Source: Galaxea fascicularis
Taxonomy: Eukaryota; Cnidaria; Anthozoa; Scleractinia; Euphylliidae
Assembly: GCA_948470475.1 (NCBI GenBank)
Contig: OX419345.1
Span: 6,393,090-6,457,089, forward strand
Direction of reading: 5' to 3'
DNA length: 64,000 bases
The notes under the pieces were generated by a model. That model was not told the origin of the DNA, did no database searches, and saw only the letters and a list, made by a program, of their open reading frames with translations. This document shows, one piece after another, positions 13,201 through 22,500 of this stretch. A program made the translations under genes and the position numbers. The first letter of the stretch is position 1, and every line of letters starts with the position of its first letter.

Positions 13201-16200
13201 TTGATTTTTCTCAGAAGTGACCACCTCCCATAAGCAACCACTTTGCCCTGTACCAAGGGTGGTTGGTTATGAGAGAGATGACTTTACTATGAAAAAACAT
13301 TTTTTTCCAAGCCTTAATCTACTTAAGCAATCAAGAAGTTCTGCATTATTTTACATCATCAATGTTATTTTAGGGGAGGGGTAGATTGGCATTGTAATGG
13401 AAAATTTACAGGTATCAACATTAAAGGTGCTTTAAGGGAAACCAACCTAAACTGAGGGAGATCTTCAGTGAATGTTCTTAACACCTCATCAATCTGTTGA
13501 GCTAGCTCTCTTGTTGGAGTTATGATTATTCCACCAACCTACATTACAATACAACAGTGGACATGTATTTAACATTATTACTAATGGAGACACTGATTTT
13601 AACAATCTCTTTTAAGTTGAAATATTATGGAGAATTATTCCCAAAAACCTAGCTTTCAAATTGTAGTCAGCGCAAAGTAAAACATGACAATAAAATTTGG
13701 TTTCATCAACAAGAACTAGCCACAGCACAGAGATCCAAATTTACAGTGTAAGCTCCCATTTTGTCAGATGCCTTTGTTCCAAATTACTGACTCATTTTAA
13801 GTTATAAATCGATTATTAAAAATTAAAGTAAATGTTGCTTAAATCACTATGATAACTCCTGTAGTGGCATCACTGGTTCTTCACAAACTAACCTTGTTTC
13901 CCATTAGATAAAGATTTTGTGCTTGTAATACATTACAATAAAGTCCAAAACCGTGAATATTCTTTTCAATATTCTATGGGATTTGATTGCAATAAGGCAA
14001 AATATCTACATCAATCTCCATGCATGTATTAATACCAATAAATGGGGTCCCACAGTTACATGTAGATGTTACAAGTTTGATACTTACGTCATGTTTCTTG
14101 AGCTTTTCTTCCCTAAAATCACAAAAAAATGTATTAGAATGGTGCTGGGTTTCTCCAATTAAATATTACCAGACATTTACCATAAAAGAAGGAAACATAA
14201 TGGATGACCTGACAAAACTGAGGCTTAAACCAACGCCTAGATATTTCCTCTCTTTTCTTTGTCATAATTTCTGCCACTTCGAGAAAGTGTGGTTTTCAAC
14301 TGGCCAAGGAATGAATAAAGTCACAAACATTTTTCTTCACACACAGCTGGGAGTTCATATACACTATATTTGGGTTCTAGTGCCTGGTGGGAGAGGGGGA
14401 GGGGGGGAGGGGTTTTCAGGTCACATGCATGTTCAAAATTCATTTGTTTTGTTGCCATCCACCATTACCTGACCTGACCTGCCCTGACAACCACCCATCC
14501 TTCTTGCAATTTTTTAGTTATTTTTGTTGTTCAAATGGTCCTGTAGTTCTAACTATCTCAATTTTTTTCTTTTTGCGCATGCCTGAACTTCGAAAGCTGT
14601 AATTTGGCATCAGCAACAAAAGCTAGCCTAGTGCTTGACTCATATACAGTGTTTTGGACACCTTTGGTTCTATTTGACTGGGCAGGTGACCATAAACCTG
14701 CTTGACTGGCGTCAAACAGTGTGTTTCTGCAAAATTCCAGGTGTCAATGGGTTAAGATGGATTGTAGCTTGACAGAAGAAAAACAGAAAGAAAAACAATT
14801 AGATACATGTAAGCAAAAGGATCCTGTATGTCCGTTATCCAGTCTCTTATGGCTTTCCTGGGCAGGTAAGAGATATCCACTGTTGATATCCACTCTAAAT
14901 AGTTTTATGGCTGACATATGGTGTTAATTCAGTGCAAACTTGAGCAGTGAAATCAGCTGTACTGTACATCTAATTTCACAACATAAATGTTAATTACCTT
15001 CTTAGTAGAATTTCCACAATAGGGATCAGGAATGCCAAAGTTTTTCCAGACCCTGTAACCTAAAGTTGATTAACGACAATGGAACAGTATTATCATCACT
15101 TTTTTCAGAATTTAGGTAGGAAGAACTGGCTCACAAATATTATTGTACTCATTCAGTTGAAAAAAACAAAATAAAGTTGAAAGCCTTGGACCAAATTAAA
15201 CTGTGACAAGTGGAAATTTGGCCACAAAGTCCTGGATTATCACAAAATTAGGTGTAGTTTACCACAAGGCTTTGTTTGATATCACAATTCACACAGCAAA
15301 AACTGTACCATTTCTGTATACACCTAAGAATGTTTAGTTCCTTCAGTGTCTCCTGAAGTTGGATTCAGAACTACAATGATTTTTCTAACTTAAAACCCTT
15401 ATTCTGAGGTCTAAAATGTGACGTGTTGAAATTTTGCTCTGTTTAACTGAAGTCTTGGTTCACAGAGATTTCAGTTGTCTGAACAGAAAAACTTTCAAGC
15501 AATGACGTTCACAGAAGAGAACCATGAGGCAAAGATGCCTGTCAATAGGCAATCAAGGCTATAAACAAATAAACAGTTCAAGAACAATGTCAACTTTCAA
15601 CAATATGGTATATTCAGTAGAATAGTTTAGTGGAATTTCTACACTGTCTACGAATTATTTTTATTACTATCACTGAAAAAGCCAGTATTTGTCCCCTCAA
15701 CTGTAACCTTTTCATATAGACAAGTATTTACAGTGTAAATACTTCATGGGAGCTGCTCCCAACCCCACTTTGGTCCACCTCATTTACATGTGTCGGAGGC
15801 TTTTGTAGAACGAAGCATATAACCATGGGCACCATTGTTATTCAATAGTATGTAAATAAGTGGCCCTGTATTCTGTAGTTTAGTAGTATGTAAATATTAT
15901 AAGTGGCCCTGTATTCTGTAATGGAGTATTACAACAAAGATTGCGCCATGCATTTTTTGGCTTGTTTGTAAACAGTAGTCAATGTGAGGCTATCACAGTT
16001 AGACCATTAAAATATTAATGAACTCCTGATGCTCCCTAGCAAGTGTCTAGTGGGACCAAATATTTAATAATTTTATTCCACACTTACTGCCTCAACTGCA
16101 ACATCCTTGTTCGACATAAACAGGGGGATAGTAGCTGCCTGTACATAAAGAATTTCAAATGAAAATACGAAAAATACTGGATAAACAAGTGAATCGATTA

Positions 16201-16309
16201 CTTTCTTGCATACCTGTACTGGTGTCATCGTGTGGAAGCCGAATTTATCGATGATATTTAACACAGAATCTGACAGACAAGGTTTCAATTCACTCCACGC
16301 GGCTGCCAT
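1109..16309 (-). CDS. DDX55: ATP-dependent DEAD-box RNA helicase DDX55 (yeast Spb4 type), 3' end off window
   Basis: DDX55/Spb4 is a nucleolar DEAD-box RNA helicase used in 60S ribosomal subunit assembly. Eighteen exons with GT-AG borders keep one frame (high to low): 16214-16309, 16088-16138, 14998-15059, 14088-14112, 13447-13538, 11628-11690, 10226-10319, 9277-9332, 8867-8909, 8519-8623, 8120-8161, 6989-7045, 6803-6870, 5542-5631, 4649-4741, 3435-3481, 2532-2599, 1109-1188. They encode 410 residues plus two bases. Visible motifs: TPVQ (29-32), Walker A TGSGKT (51-56), PTREL (86-90), GG (115-116), TPGR (137-140), DEAD (167-170), SAT (198-200), ARGVDIP (325-331) and HRCGRTAR (350-357). The stretch AATIPLF..NKDVA and the STCACV segment are DDX55-like rather than DDX18- or DDX10-like. 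The start ATG at 16309 gives MAAAWSEL, as expected for the short N terminus. Human DDX55 is about 600 residues, so roughly the last third (the basic tail) lies left of base 1109; I found no further exon in 1-1108. Introns hold several repeats. Confidence 0.95.
1230..1359. mobile_element. 130-bp MITE with AGCCTGC..AGGCTCTC termini
   Basis: Inverted ends read AGCCTGCAAGCAGGCTCTCA on the left and, on the opposite strand, AGCCTGTGAGCAGGCTCTCA on the right, continuing into GGTGATGCGTAA. Flanks share AAATGATG (1220-1227 and 1361-1368), which fits a target duplication of about 8-11 bp. The terminal motif is the same as that of the 1.46-kb element at 51004-52464, so this is probably a miniature relative of it. 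It lies in a DDX55 intron or flank. Confidence 0.75.
1420..1855 (+). repeat. tRNA-derived SINE, near full length
   Basis: The head GACCGGTTGGCTCAGTGG (A box) and GGGGGTTCAAGCCC (B box) resembles a tRNA. It is followed by a body (AACTGAGGAGAAAATGCTTC, CTTCTCGGATAAGGACGATG, GGGACGTTAAAGAACCC) and a tail GGCGCTATATAAATCC with TCATCATT triplets. A 5'-truncated copy of the same body lies at 27160-27470 and a relic at 48510-48615. The tail ends against a Penelope-like fragment at 1855-1913. Confidence 0.85.
1855..1913 (-). pseudogene. Penelope-like GIY-YIG endonuclease fragment
   Basis: The minus strand reads [16 protein letters not shown], the start of a Penelope-like GIY-YIG domain. The same CYVGETTRH string is seen on the plus strand at 62480-62803. 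The fragment is cut off after about 20 residues by the SINE tail. It is a relic, not a gene. Confidence 0.7.
1923..1971 (+). ncRNA. Hammerhead-ribozyme-like motif (Penelope-type)
   Basis: The core CTGACGA (1931-1937), then GGGCTAACGC as helix II with its loop, then CGAAAC and GTC (1956-1958), follows the hammerhead consensus CUGANGA..GAAA..NUH. Helix I can form from GATTC-GCT (1923-1930) with AGC-TTTTA-GAATC (1959-1971), leaving one internal loop. Helix III would be only AC/GU. Such minimal helix III hammerheads are known from Penelope-like elements, where they are thought to act as dimers. Activity is not shown. Confidence 0.6.
2110..2150 (+). repeat. Penelope-like 3' tail relic
   Basis: GATGACAAAAGATTCTGTTG followed by AAACATG matches in layout the relic after the GIY-YIG fragment at 62855-62900 (GATGACAGAAGTTTCTGTCG then AAGCATG). 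Both look like decayed hammerhead-type ends: GATGA, a short hairpin, then GAAAC or GAAGC. Confidence 0.45.
2938..3120 (+). repeat. Interspersed repeat family A, copy 1
   Basis: This stretch begins AACCCTTTAAAACCTA and ends GATCACTCTTAGGATTTAAA. The complement of 25440-25645 carries the same landmarks in the same order, including CTCRTGACCACTSTGTTTTATAAA and ACRAGAAATT-type blocks. It is a dispersed nonautonomous repeat in a DDX55 intron. Confidence 0.65.
3115..3148. repeat. (ATT)n microsatellite
   Basis: About ten TTA/ATT triplets in a row within a DDX55 intron. Confidence 0.95.
3149..3366 (+). repeat. Local direct duplication of about 100 bp
   Basis: ATCGCGCCCCATTTACGAAC..ACGCCTGGAACAGG..CTGCTAGCCATTT..GAGGATAATTTCCAT at about 3151-3256 recurs at about 3279-3364 as ATCGCGCCCCGTTTACTAAC..ACGCCTGGAACGGG..CTGCTAGCCATTT..GAGGATAATTTCCAT. 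Both copies follow (ATT)n-like sequence. The second copy is shorter because of a deletion. Confidence 0.8.
3754..3830 (+). repeat. tRNA-derived SINE head fragment
   Basis: GGCAGGGATGGTACAGTGG then GACAGCACTCGCCTCCCACC matches, in complement, the SINE at 52917-53225 (GGTTGGCGCAGTGGTGAGAG). It is a truncated copy in a DDX55 intron. Confidence 0.65.
4887..5216. repeat. 106-bp tandem repeat (about three copies) in a DDX55 intron
   Basis: The phrase ACCACCTTGTGC recurs at 4887, 4993 and 5099 and in changed form at 5205, a constant period of 106 bp. Each unit also carries AATAATAAAC, a CACAGGAAAGCACTGCT block and a TTTTATCCACAGACTC block, with a few substitutions between copies. The array runs straight into a (CCA)n/(CAT)n microsatellite. 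It lies in the intron between the 5542-5631 and 4649-4741 exons. Confidence 0.9.
5212..5261. repeat. (ACC)n/(ATC)n microsatellite
   Basis: A run of CCA-type triplets passes into CAT triplets directly after the 106-bp tandem array. It is a simple repeat inside a DDX55 intron. Confidence 0.9.
7165..7560. repeat. tRNA-like and tandem block bracketed by a direct repeat of about 50 bp
   Basis: AATACATGAAAGATATTTTT followed by GCATCTTCAAATGGGAACTC occurs at about 7163-7203 and again at about 7510-7552. Between them are a minus-strand tRNA-like sequence (TCCAGTAGCTCAGCGGTTGG..GGTTCAAATTCC, about 7213-7287) and at least four copies of GCATCRCGCAGTCACAT (7331-7460). This looks like a SINE-containing block duplicated with its flank, in a DDX55 intron. 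Confidence 0.7.
7825..8040 (-). repeat. SINE, head-truncated copy
   Basis: Reading the minus strand, a body with GGTTTTTCTCCGGGTACTCC and TTTCCCCTCTC is followed by the tail AATGCGCTATATAAGTTCC and (ATT)n. It matches the body of the longer copy at 52917-53225. The tRNA-like head is missing. Confidence 0.75.
10712..10990. mobile_element. Nested or tandem MITEs with CCAGTTGTTCAAA ends
   Basis: GGCCCCAGTTGTTCAAAGG at 10821 pairs with CATTTGAACAACCAGGG ending near 10966. The interior repeats CTATCCAGTGGATA-type palindromes. A related half copy (GGCCCGAGTTGTTCAAAAGG) starts at 10712. The terminal string GGCCCCAGTTGTTC is shared with the element at 62243-62478. No coding sequence is present. It lies in a DDX55 intron. 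Confidence 0.7.
11343..11600 (+). repeat. tRNA-Leu-like SINE
   Basis: GGCAGGATGGTCAAGTGG (A box) and GGGTTTAAATCCCGC (B box) are followed by a body with CCTGGTTCAACTCCTCGG and ACCAGTTGGGATTCTCAACT and a T-rich 3' part. The head resembles a tRNA with a serine/leucine-like A box. It lies in the intron just left of the 11628-11690 exon. Confidence 0.75.
12140..12455. mobile_element. Dispersed foldback repeat family B, copy 1
   Basis: It is nearly the same as 61924-62236: ACACTCAACAAAATTACTCA, CGAGAGCAGTACAATTAATC, TTCCATGACAACGGCGC, then a foldback GATTTTGAAAGTTCTCAAAT / TTTGAGAACTTTCAAAATC. A third, diverged and inverted copy spans about 34245-34563. No coding capacity. It lies in a DDX55 intron. 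Confidence 0.8.
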
Positions 16310-18560
16310 TTTGTTGCTTTGGTGAGCCCGCGATGAGTCCGAATGAGGACATAATTACTGTGTGAATATACTTCATGTAAACTTCATGTCAATCTCGTGG
16401 CCCCGTTTCCAAAGAATCTCAAAAACAAAGAAGTTTTCAGGAATGAAACGCTTTGCAACAAATTTACCCTTTCGTATCTTGAAATCATAGTAAAAGGCCA
16501 GCTTTTTCGAATGAGCAGATTGCAGTTTTGGGCCCGAAAAGTTTACGGGACTTTTGAGAAACCGGCTCTGCAGTCCTCTGGCCGCTCTGGCTTTTCGGCA
16601 TCCTCTGAGACCAAGGGGCAGTTATATTAGTCGGGATGGGACGAAGATCAGGACTTGCGAAAGCTCTCCCACTCGCTTAACAAACTTTCGGAAGTCCCGA
16701 TCTGGCTCAGCAAAGTTCCCAAGCACGTCTATTCTGAAAATTATATGTGTCATTTGAAAAAAATCACACTGGAACTGATATACAAACACATCAAATAAGA
16801 ACGCTTCGCTCCCGTCCGGTATAAAGTCGTGGCTCACTTCCTTCAGAATGTTCTCTAACTCCTACCCTCATGATTCTTAAAATGTTAACATTAAACGCTG
16901 ATTACGTTGATTAAATATAAAAAATCTAGAATTCCCCTGTTATTTATTCCCGTAACAAAGAATAACTTTCTTGGAACGTAAGGCAATCATCATCATCATC
17001 ACCATCATCATCCGTTATGTAGCCGGATCCTATTCTCGCCTTCAATCTTATAAAACTGCTCGTCTTTTTGTGTAGCTACAACTACTGCTAATTGTGAACG
17101 CTCGTTAGCCTGGGTCACAGACTGTAAACACACGCTGGAATACCCAATTGCATTGCACAAGGCTTTCTCTTAAATCATTTCGACAATGCAATTGCGACAA
17201 GTGATATACACTTGAGCCGGTAAACTTTAGGCGCATGGATTGCTGCATCAAGCCTTGGCCCTTCCCCGTTCCTGTTTTTTAAGCGGGGTGGGGTGGGGGA
17301 AGACATTGCACCAGCTGTGCAGTGAAATGCTCTCCGTGAAGCCACTGTCCAGAGATTACGCCGGTAACAGTTTGTTTTAGACATAAAAAGAAGTTGGTAA
17401 CTGATAAGATTACTACTCTTTTCATTTTCAAGATTGCACACATTTTCTCCTTGTTTTCAACAATTTTGAGACCACAACGTCTTTAAGAAAACAGATGCCA
17501 AAGGTCTTTAGTTCTTTAAACGACTGTTGTCGGGAAGTTAATTACTGGATCCCACAGGACATGCAGGATGAACATTGATCTTTGCGGTAGGAGACAAAGA
17601 AGTGTCGGTATTCTCTTTTTAACCGTTAATGATCGATCACCTCGGCAGGGGGTGAGAACCGCTAATAAGCGTTGTTTAAGCAACACTATGTGTAACTTAA
17701 AAGTCTTCCCGGAAACTTGAAAGATCCTCCCGCGATGTGTTTCAGTTATAACCGATCGAAACTGATAAAAATTTCAATGGAAAAGTTTGAAGGTCCAATT
17801 GCTAGAGGACACTCCTGTCAACTGATTCATTTTACCAGGTACTGAGCATCTAATTCACATGTCTGCCACTTGCAACTTGCCAATGGCCTGGCTTGCTAAA
17901 AACCTCTTCGGTGGTGTTGTGAAGAAGCTGCGACGAAACCGGGCTCTGGAAGTAGCAGAGTTTGCTTTTTTAATTGCTTATTTTGAAACTTAAAACTTTT
18001 TTGAGTGATATAAACCCTGGATTGTCCGTTCAGACGTGGATTAGCGACCTAAACTATTTAGCTATTGTTAAGTAGTATTAAAATGCTCCCCAGTATATTT
18101 GAGATTATACTATTATGACTTCGCTAATTCTACTGAGGTATGCTTATGTGGTACGTAAGATCTCTTCAAGTGAATCTATTCGAGGATAAATTTTCTGCCT
18201 TGTCATAACGAATGACGTCTCCCATCAAATCCGTCGGGCACCTTTATTAGTAAGTGTGAACTTTGGTTCCTTGGTAGTCACTCTTACCACTGCAATTCCC
18301 TATATCCGCTAAGCAGTAATAAAGGGGATCTTATTTAACACCCTCTCAACCTTCTGGCTGATAAATTTATATATTCTCATCGCCTGTCTGCTGGGCAGTG
18401 TATTGATGTTGTCAAGAGAGGCTACACTTCTAGGAGTTAAAGGGTTTACAAGTCTCTTCAGATGGAACCTTCTTGCAATTTACAAGACGCATGCAACAGT
18501 TCCAGGATGAATAAGCTAGATTAGACAGCACCATCTTAGCGTGAGGATTTAATAACTGCA
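16310..18560. other. Intergenic: DDX55 upstream region to GPCR
   Basis: This carries the presumed DDX55 promoter next to 16309 (no TATA box evident) and an ATC/CATC microsatellite at 16986-17012. I see no supported gene. The reading frames present are short and share no recognisable domain. Confidence 0.6.
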
Positions 18561-19502
18561 TCAGCAACAGAGTTGTCTAACTGTGTCTTTTACTGCTTGC
18601 TTGACTCCTTTGATCTTCCAGCAGTAAAGAATCGGGTTTAATGAGGAATTGAAGAAAAGTATAGTTGCCACCACTTTTCTCCACATAAAAAGCGATGGTG
18701 TTAGCCCTCTTCTTGTGATCAAAGCCTGCACCATACTGTTTGGTAGATAACAAACAACTAATGCCAACTGCACCCACAGTACACTATATACTGTGCTTCT
18801 GTATCGAACGATGTTCACTGCAACTGTTTGGTTCGATTGTCCTTGTTGAACATGATTTCCTATTTGCATTTGTTTTCGACGCAGAGTTAGAAAAATTTTT
18901 GCATACGAGGAAACTGAGGTAGCAACACACAGTGATATGATTATGTAACTGGACCACAAGACTATGATGGTATTTCGGAGGTACAAAGGTATGCAGAGAA
19001 CGGGCCAGACCCATGCGATACCTACAAAGACGTACGTTCGCTTCAGAGTTGCAAGTTGTCTGTACTGGAACCCCAACAACAGAACAAGAAGCCTGTCCAC
19101 ACTTATTGCAGTCAGAGTCAACAAAGACACGGAGCCCAAAATGTACCCTGGGATACCAGTTCCCACATGTACAAAAAGACAAATGTTCCACTGTTCAGTC
19201 ACCATGGATACAATCTGTATCACAAAAAGAGGCTGTACAATGATGCCATTAAGAAGGTCAGTTGTCGCAAGCGAACGAAACAGGAGTTTGGTCGGAGGTT
19301 GCAGTGAAGACTCTTTCTGAAGAGCAACCAGGATCAGAACATTTCCCAGAAATGCGGTCATGGACAGAAAAATATTGATCGCGGAAATAGCTATCAGTTC
19401 ACCGTGAACTTTTCCTGTGAGCTCTATCGTGCAAGCCAGGTCTGCTAAGGTGATTTGCCTAACATCTCCAGTAAAGTTCATTGCCGCCATGTCAACTGTC
19501 AA
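18561..19502 (-). CDS. Class A (rhodopsin-like) G-protein-coupled receptor, intronless
   Basis: A complete 313-residue seven-helix receptor, expected in the plasma membrane. TM1 about 37-61 with GN (53-54); TM2 about 74-98 with LATTD (78-82); TM3 with Cys108 and SVDRL (134-138), where DRY is replaced by DRL; TM4 about 154-176; TM5 about 180-205; TM6 about 236-262 with CYLP (251-254), a variant of CWxP; TM7 with NPILY (289-293), followed by a short basic tail ending CC that may be palmitoylated. An NFT site at residue 9 fits N-glycosylation. Single-exon receptors of this size form large lineage-specific families in cnidarians. The ligand cannot be read from the sequence; amine- or melanocortin-type naming would be guesswork. 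No neighbour suggests its role. Confidence 0.9.
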   Translation of the reverse strand: MTVDMAAMNFTGDVRQITLADLACTIELTGKVHGELIAISAINIFLSMTAFLGNVLILVALQKESSLQPPTKLLFRSLATTDLLNGIIVQPLFVIQIVSMVTEQWNICLFVHVGTGIPGYILGSVSLLTLTAISVDRLLVLLLGFQYRQLATLKRTYVFVGIAWVWPVLCIPLYLRNTIIVLWSSYIIISLCVATSVSSYAKIFLTLRRKQMQIGNHVQQGQSNQTVAVNIVRYRSTVYSVLWVQLALVVCYLPNSMVQALITRRGLTPSLFMWRKVVATILFFNSSLNPILYCWKIKGVKQAVKDTVRQLCC

Positions 19503-22500
19503 ATGAAAATGGAAGACTTGATGTCGTTTGATACGGATGCCAGTGAGTAATTGCTTAGCACCTTAATAGTTTTTTTGGCCACGAATCTATGACGTAAGCA
19601 GAGTTAATTGAGAAGAAACTGAAAAATATGGCAATATCAACCGGTTTTGACTCAGGGAAATTAAGAGGAAGTACGCTTCTACCATCGCCCTGGTATCCGA
19701 AATGATCAAAAAAGAGCCGCGATAGATTGTGTAATTAGTTGAACTTCCTGCGTCTTCTTTATCAATATCATGTTACCGCCCTTCCATCAGCAGGAATATG
19801 CCTCCTGCAAAAATAAAATACTGTTAAAAATTGTTAATTTGCCTTTTCCTACAGTAACAAGTAAGAAATTAAACAGCGAACTTCGTAAAAAGTAATTTGT
19901 GTTGGTGTCTATGTTTATTTAGTGTCTTTGTGTCCGTCAGGGTTTTAGCATCGGAAATATGCAGTTTTTCGGTTTTTCAGTCTATTACTGTTTGCGATTT
20001 TCGCTTTCTTTGGCATTTGGTTTCCGGTTTTGAACCACCCTCAAAGTTGTTATTCACATTTCGAATTCATTGCGATTTTCAGAAAAAGAAAATCCAGGAA
20101 AAGAGAAATTTTAATTTTTGCGGAGGCGTTGTGTTTAAACTATTTCGTATATGCTACGAATTTCACCTCTGATCAGTCAAGTTGCGCTCAATGGTTTAAC
20201 TTCAAAGTTTCTTACAAGAAAAGTCGTTTTGTGCGGTTTGTGGTTTCGACCTATACTTTCTTGCGGTTTTGTGTTTTGGAGCGATGTTTATGTTGCACTT
20301 TTGCGGTTTTTCATAGGCCCCAACGTCCCCCGCTAATAAGAGTGGGGGTTAATGTTATTAGCTGTAAATATATTTGGGAAAGAACTGGCTTGGCTTTAGC
20401 TTAGCCGCACGTCTTATCGCAACGCTGATCTTTGTCTCAATTCATCCAATATTCAAAGTGAACGGATTTTATCAAACAGTCGAAGATGTGAAACGCACAT
20501 TGGTTCAGTTTACCCTTCAGAAATTCCTCAGTTATTTTTGGAACGATTTTGTGGTCTCTCAGTACTGAGCAATCTTCCTTTACCATTACACAAGTCTAAT
20601 ATTTTATTTATTTCTTTATTTATTTTTGCAAATAATATATCTGATACTTTTTTTCGAGAACATGGACATCCTTTTCCAGTCAGATGTTTTACTGTGTAGG
20701 GAGCGGTTACGTATCCGCGGAGCAAATAACTTTTTCCATGTTTTATGGCTCTAAAAAGTCGTGCCGAGATTAAAGGAAAACTTTGTCTTATAGGTGGATA
20801 TGAATTTCCAAGTTTGTTACATGCACAACGCTTTCTTCTTTTCAATGGTTTTGAGACCCAAATGGTTTGCCAAAGGCCACTGGTTTCTTTTACGTGGGTG
20901 TTGTCGGAAAATGACTGCTTAGCAGAACGCCGAAGTAATATTGGTCTTCCTTTATCATTTGAACTAAGATTAAATAATTTCTGTAGCGTCTACTAGTTAG
21001 GTGAATACCAAGAAAGGTTAAGCTGCCTCTTTTGATAATTTCAACAAAATTTATCCTCCGTCCACTATTCAAAGCGTCACTAATGACGTTTTACTCGATA
21101 TGCAACCATGGTCTCAAGGCAGGCGGTGTTGGACACGACTCTCAAAGCATGCCGGGAGAAATTTCCGGCAGCTCTCATTTTCGCCTGATCGCCGGACGGT
21201 AATCAACTCCGTCGAGGGAGAAGATCAAGATATGAGGACTGCTTCCCATGCTCAAAGAAAAATCCGAAGATGTACACATTAAATCGTTCGCGGGGCAAGT
21301 AGCAGCTATAAATGCTTACTGCTGGATGCACAATGGGAGTATTTACTGCATGGAACAACTCGGGCAAATCGCACTTAATTTCGATCGGCACTTTCTTCTT
21401 ATGTGGAGTTATGTATGAACTATATCGACTTATTGCTAACCAACAAGATACGCGCTATCATGGTGTTTGATGGATTTTCGTCGAACACAAAAAGAGAGGT
21501 AGAATCCACAAGGAAAAGGTGAGAATAATTCGAAAACAAAGCAATGTTGTGCTTTTGAATCGAAAACTCGTGCAAAGCTTGAGTAATCGAGTCTCAGTCG
21601 CTGTATTTTCTAATCAAAAGGAATCGTGACGAGTCTGCCAGTCAAGGGTTGGCCCTTTGGAGACAAGGAGAGAAAGACAAGGGAAGGATTTTTTTTGTTT
21701 TTAAAGCAGTGGATGTAACAAATGAAATGGCCCTGAAGGTGTTTGAGGTATGCATAAGTTTTAGTTGTATTGGGGTAACTCTCTAAAGAACTGACAGACT
21801 CAATGTTGCCTTTATTGAGTAAGTTTAATATCTTACACATGCATTAATTATTTGAGAGGTTATTGTCATTACTTCTATAATTTAACTGTAAGCTAAGTTT
21901 ATACATATTGAAGCATAATTCATTGCATTGCCTTGAATTTGAGTAAATGCATGCCAGAAAAATGTATTTCATCATTCTGTTTTGATGTAATGTATTTGCA
22001 TTGGTATTTTTCCATTGTTGCCGAGGTAATTTTTTTCTTAATTAGGCTTGCAGGGAGAAGAAAATTCAGTGTGTAGTTCCTGAACTTGGAAGGCTTCACT
22101 GATTTTGTGATATCAGAGGATTCTGACTTGCTGGTTTTTGGCTGTAAGCAGGTACATACATAATTTGCTCCTCCCTTAATACTTGTGGGCATGTATTGGG
22201 CAAACTCATTATTCCTGAAATTAGTAAGGCTGTACCCCATATTAAATTTGTTGACCTGGCTATGACACACTTAAATTCCAGGTGAACAAAATTTCGAAAA
22301 TAAAAACTCAGTTTATCTATTAAATGTACAGGGGGTGTAAATGTATAAACCGGCTTGGGTGCCAGAAATGTTTTTTTTTCTCGGAGACTGCGCATGGAAG
22401 TATACTAGTAAATTTCAAGTAACTCTTGTTGAAAATTATTCAATGGACCAAAGTGTTGTTGTCAACAAAATGGTGACCAAGTAATTATTTTAATATTACT

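Noticed and set aside
19013..19320. Plus-strand ORFs opposite the GPCR
   Set aside because: They mirror the codon structure of the receptor gene and have no domain of their own.
20528..20996. Overlapping ORFs on both strands as a gene
   Set aside because: Neither 20528-20845 (minus) nor 20745-20996 (plus) shows a domain I recognise, and no splice structure supports them.
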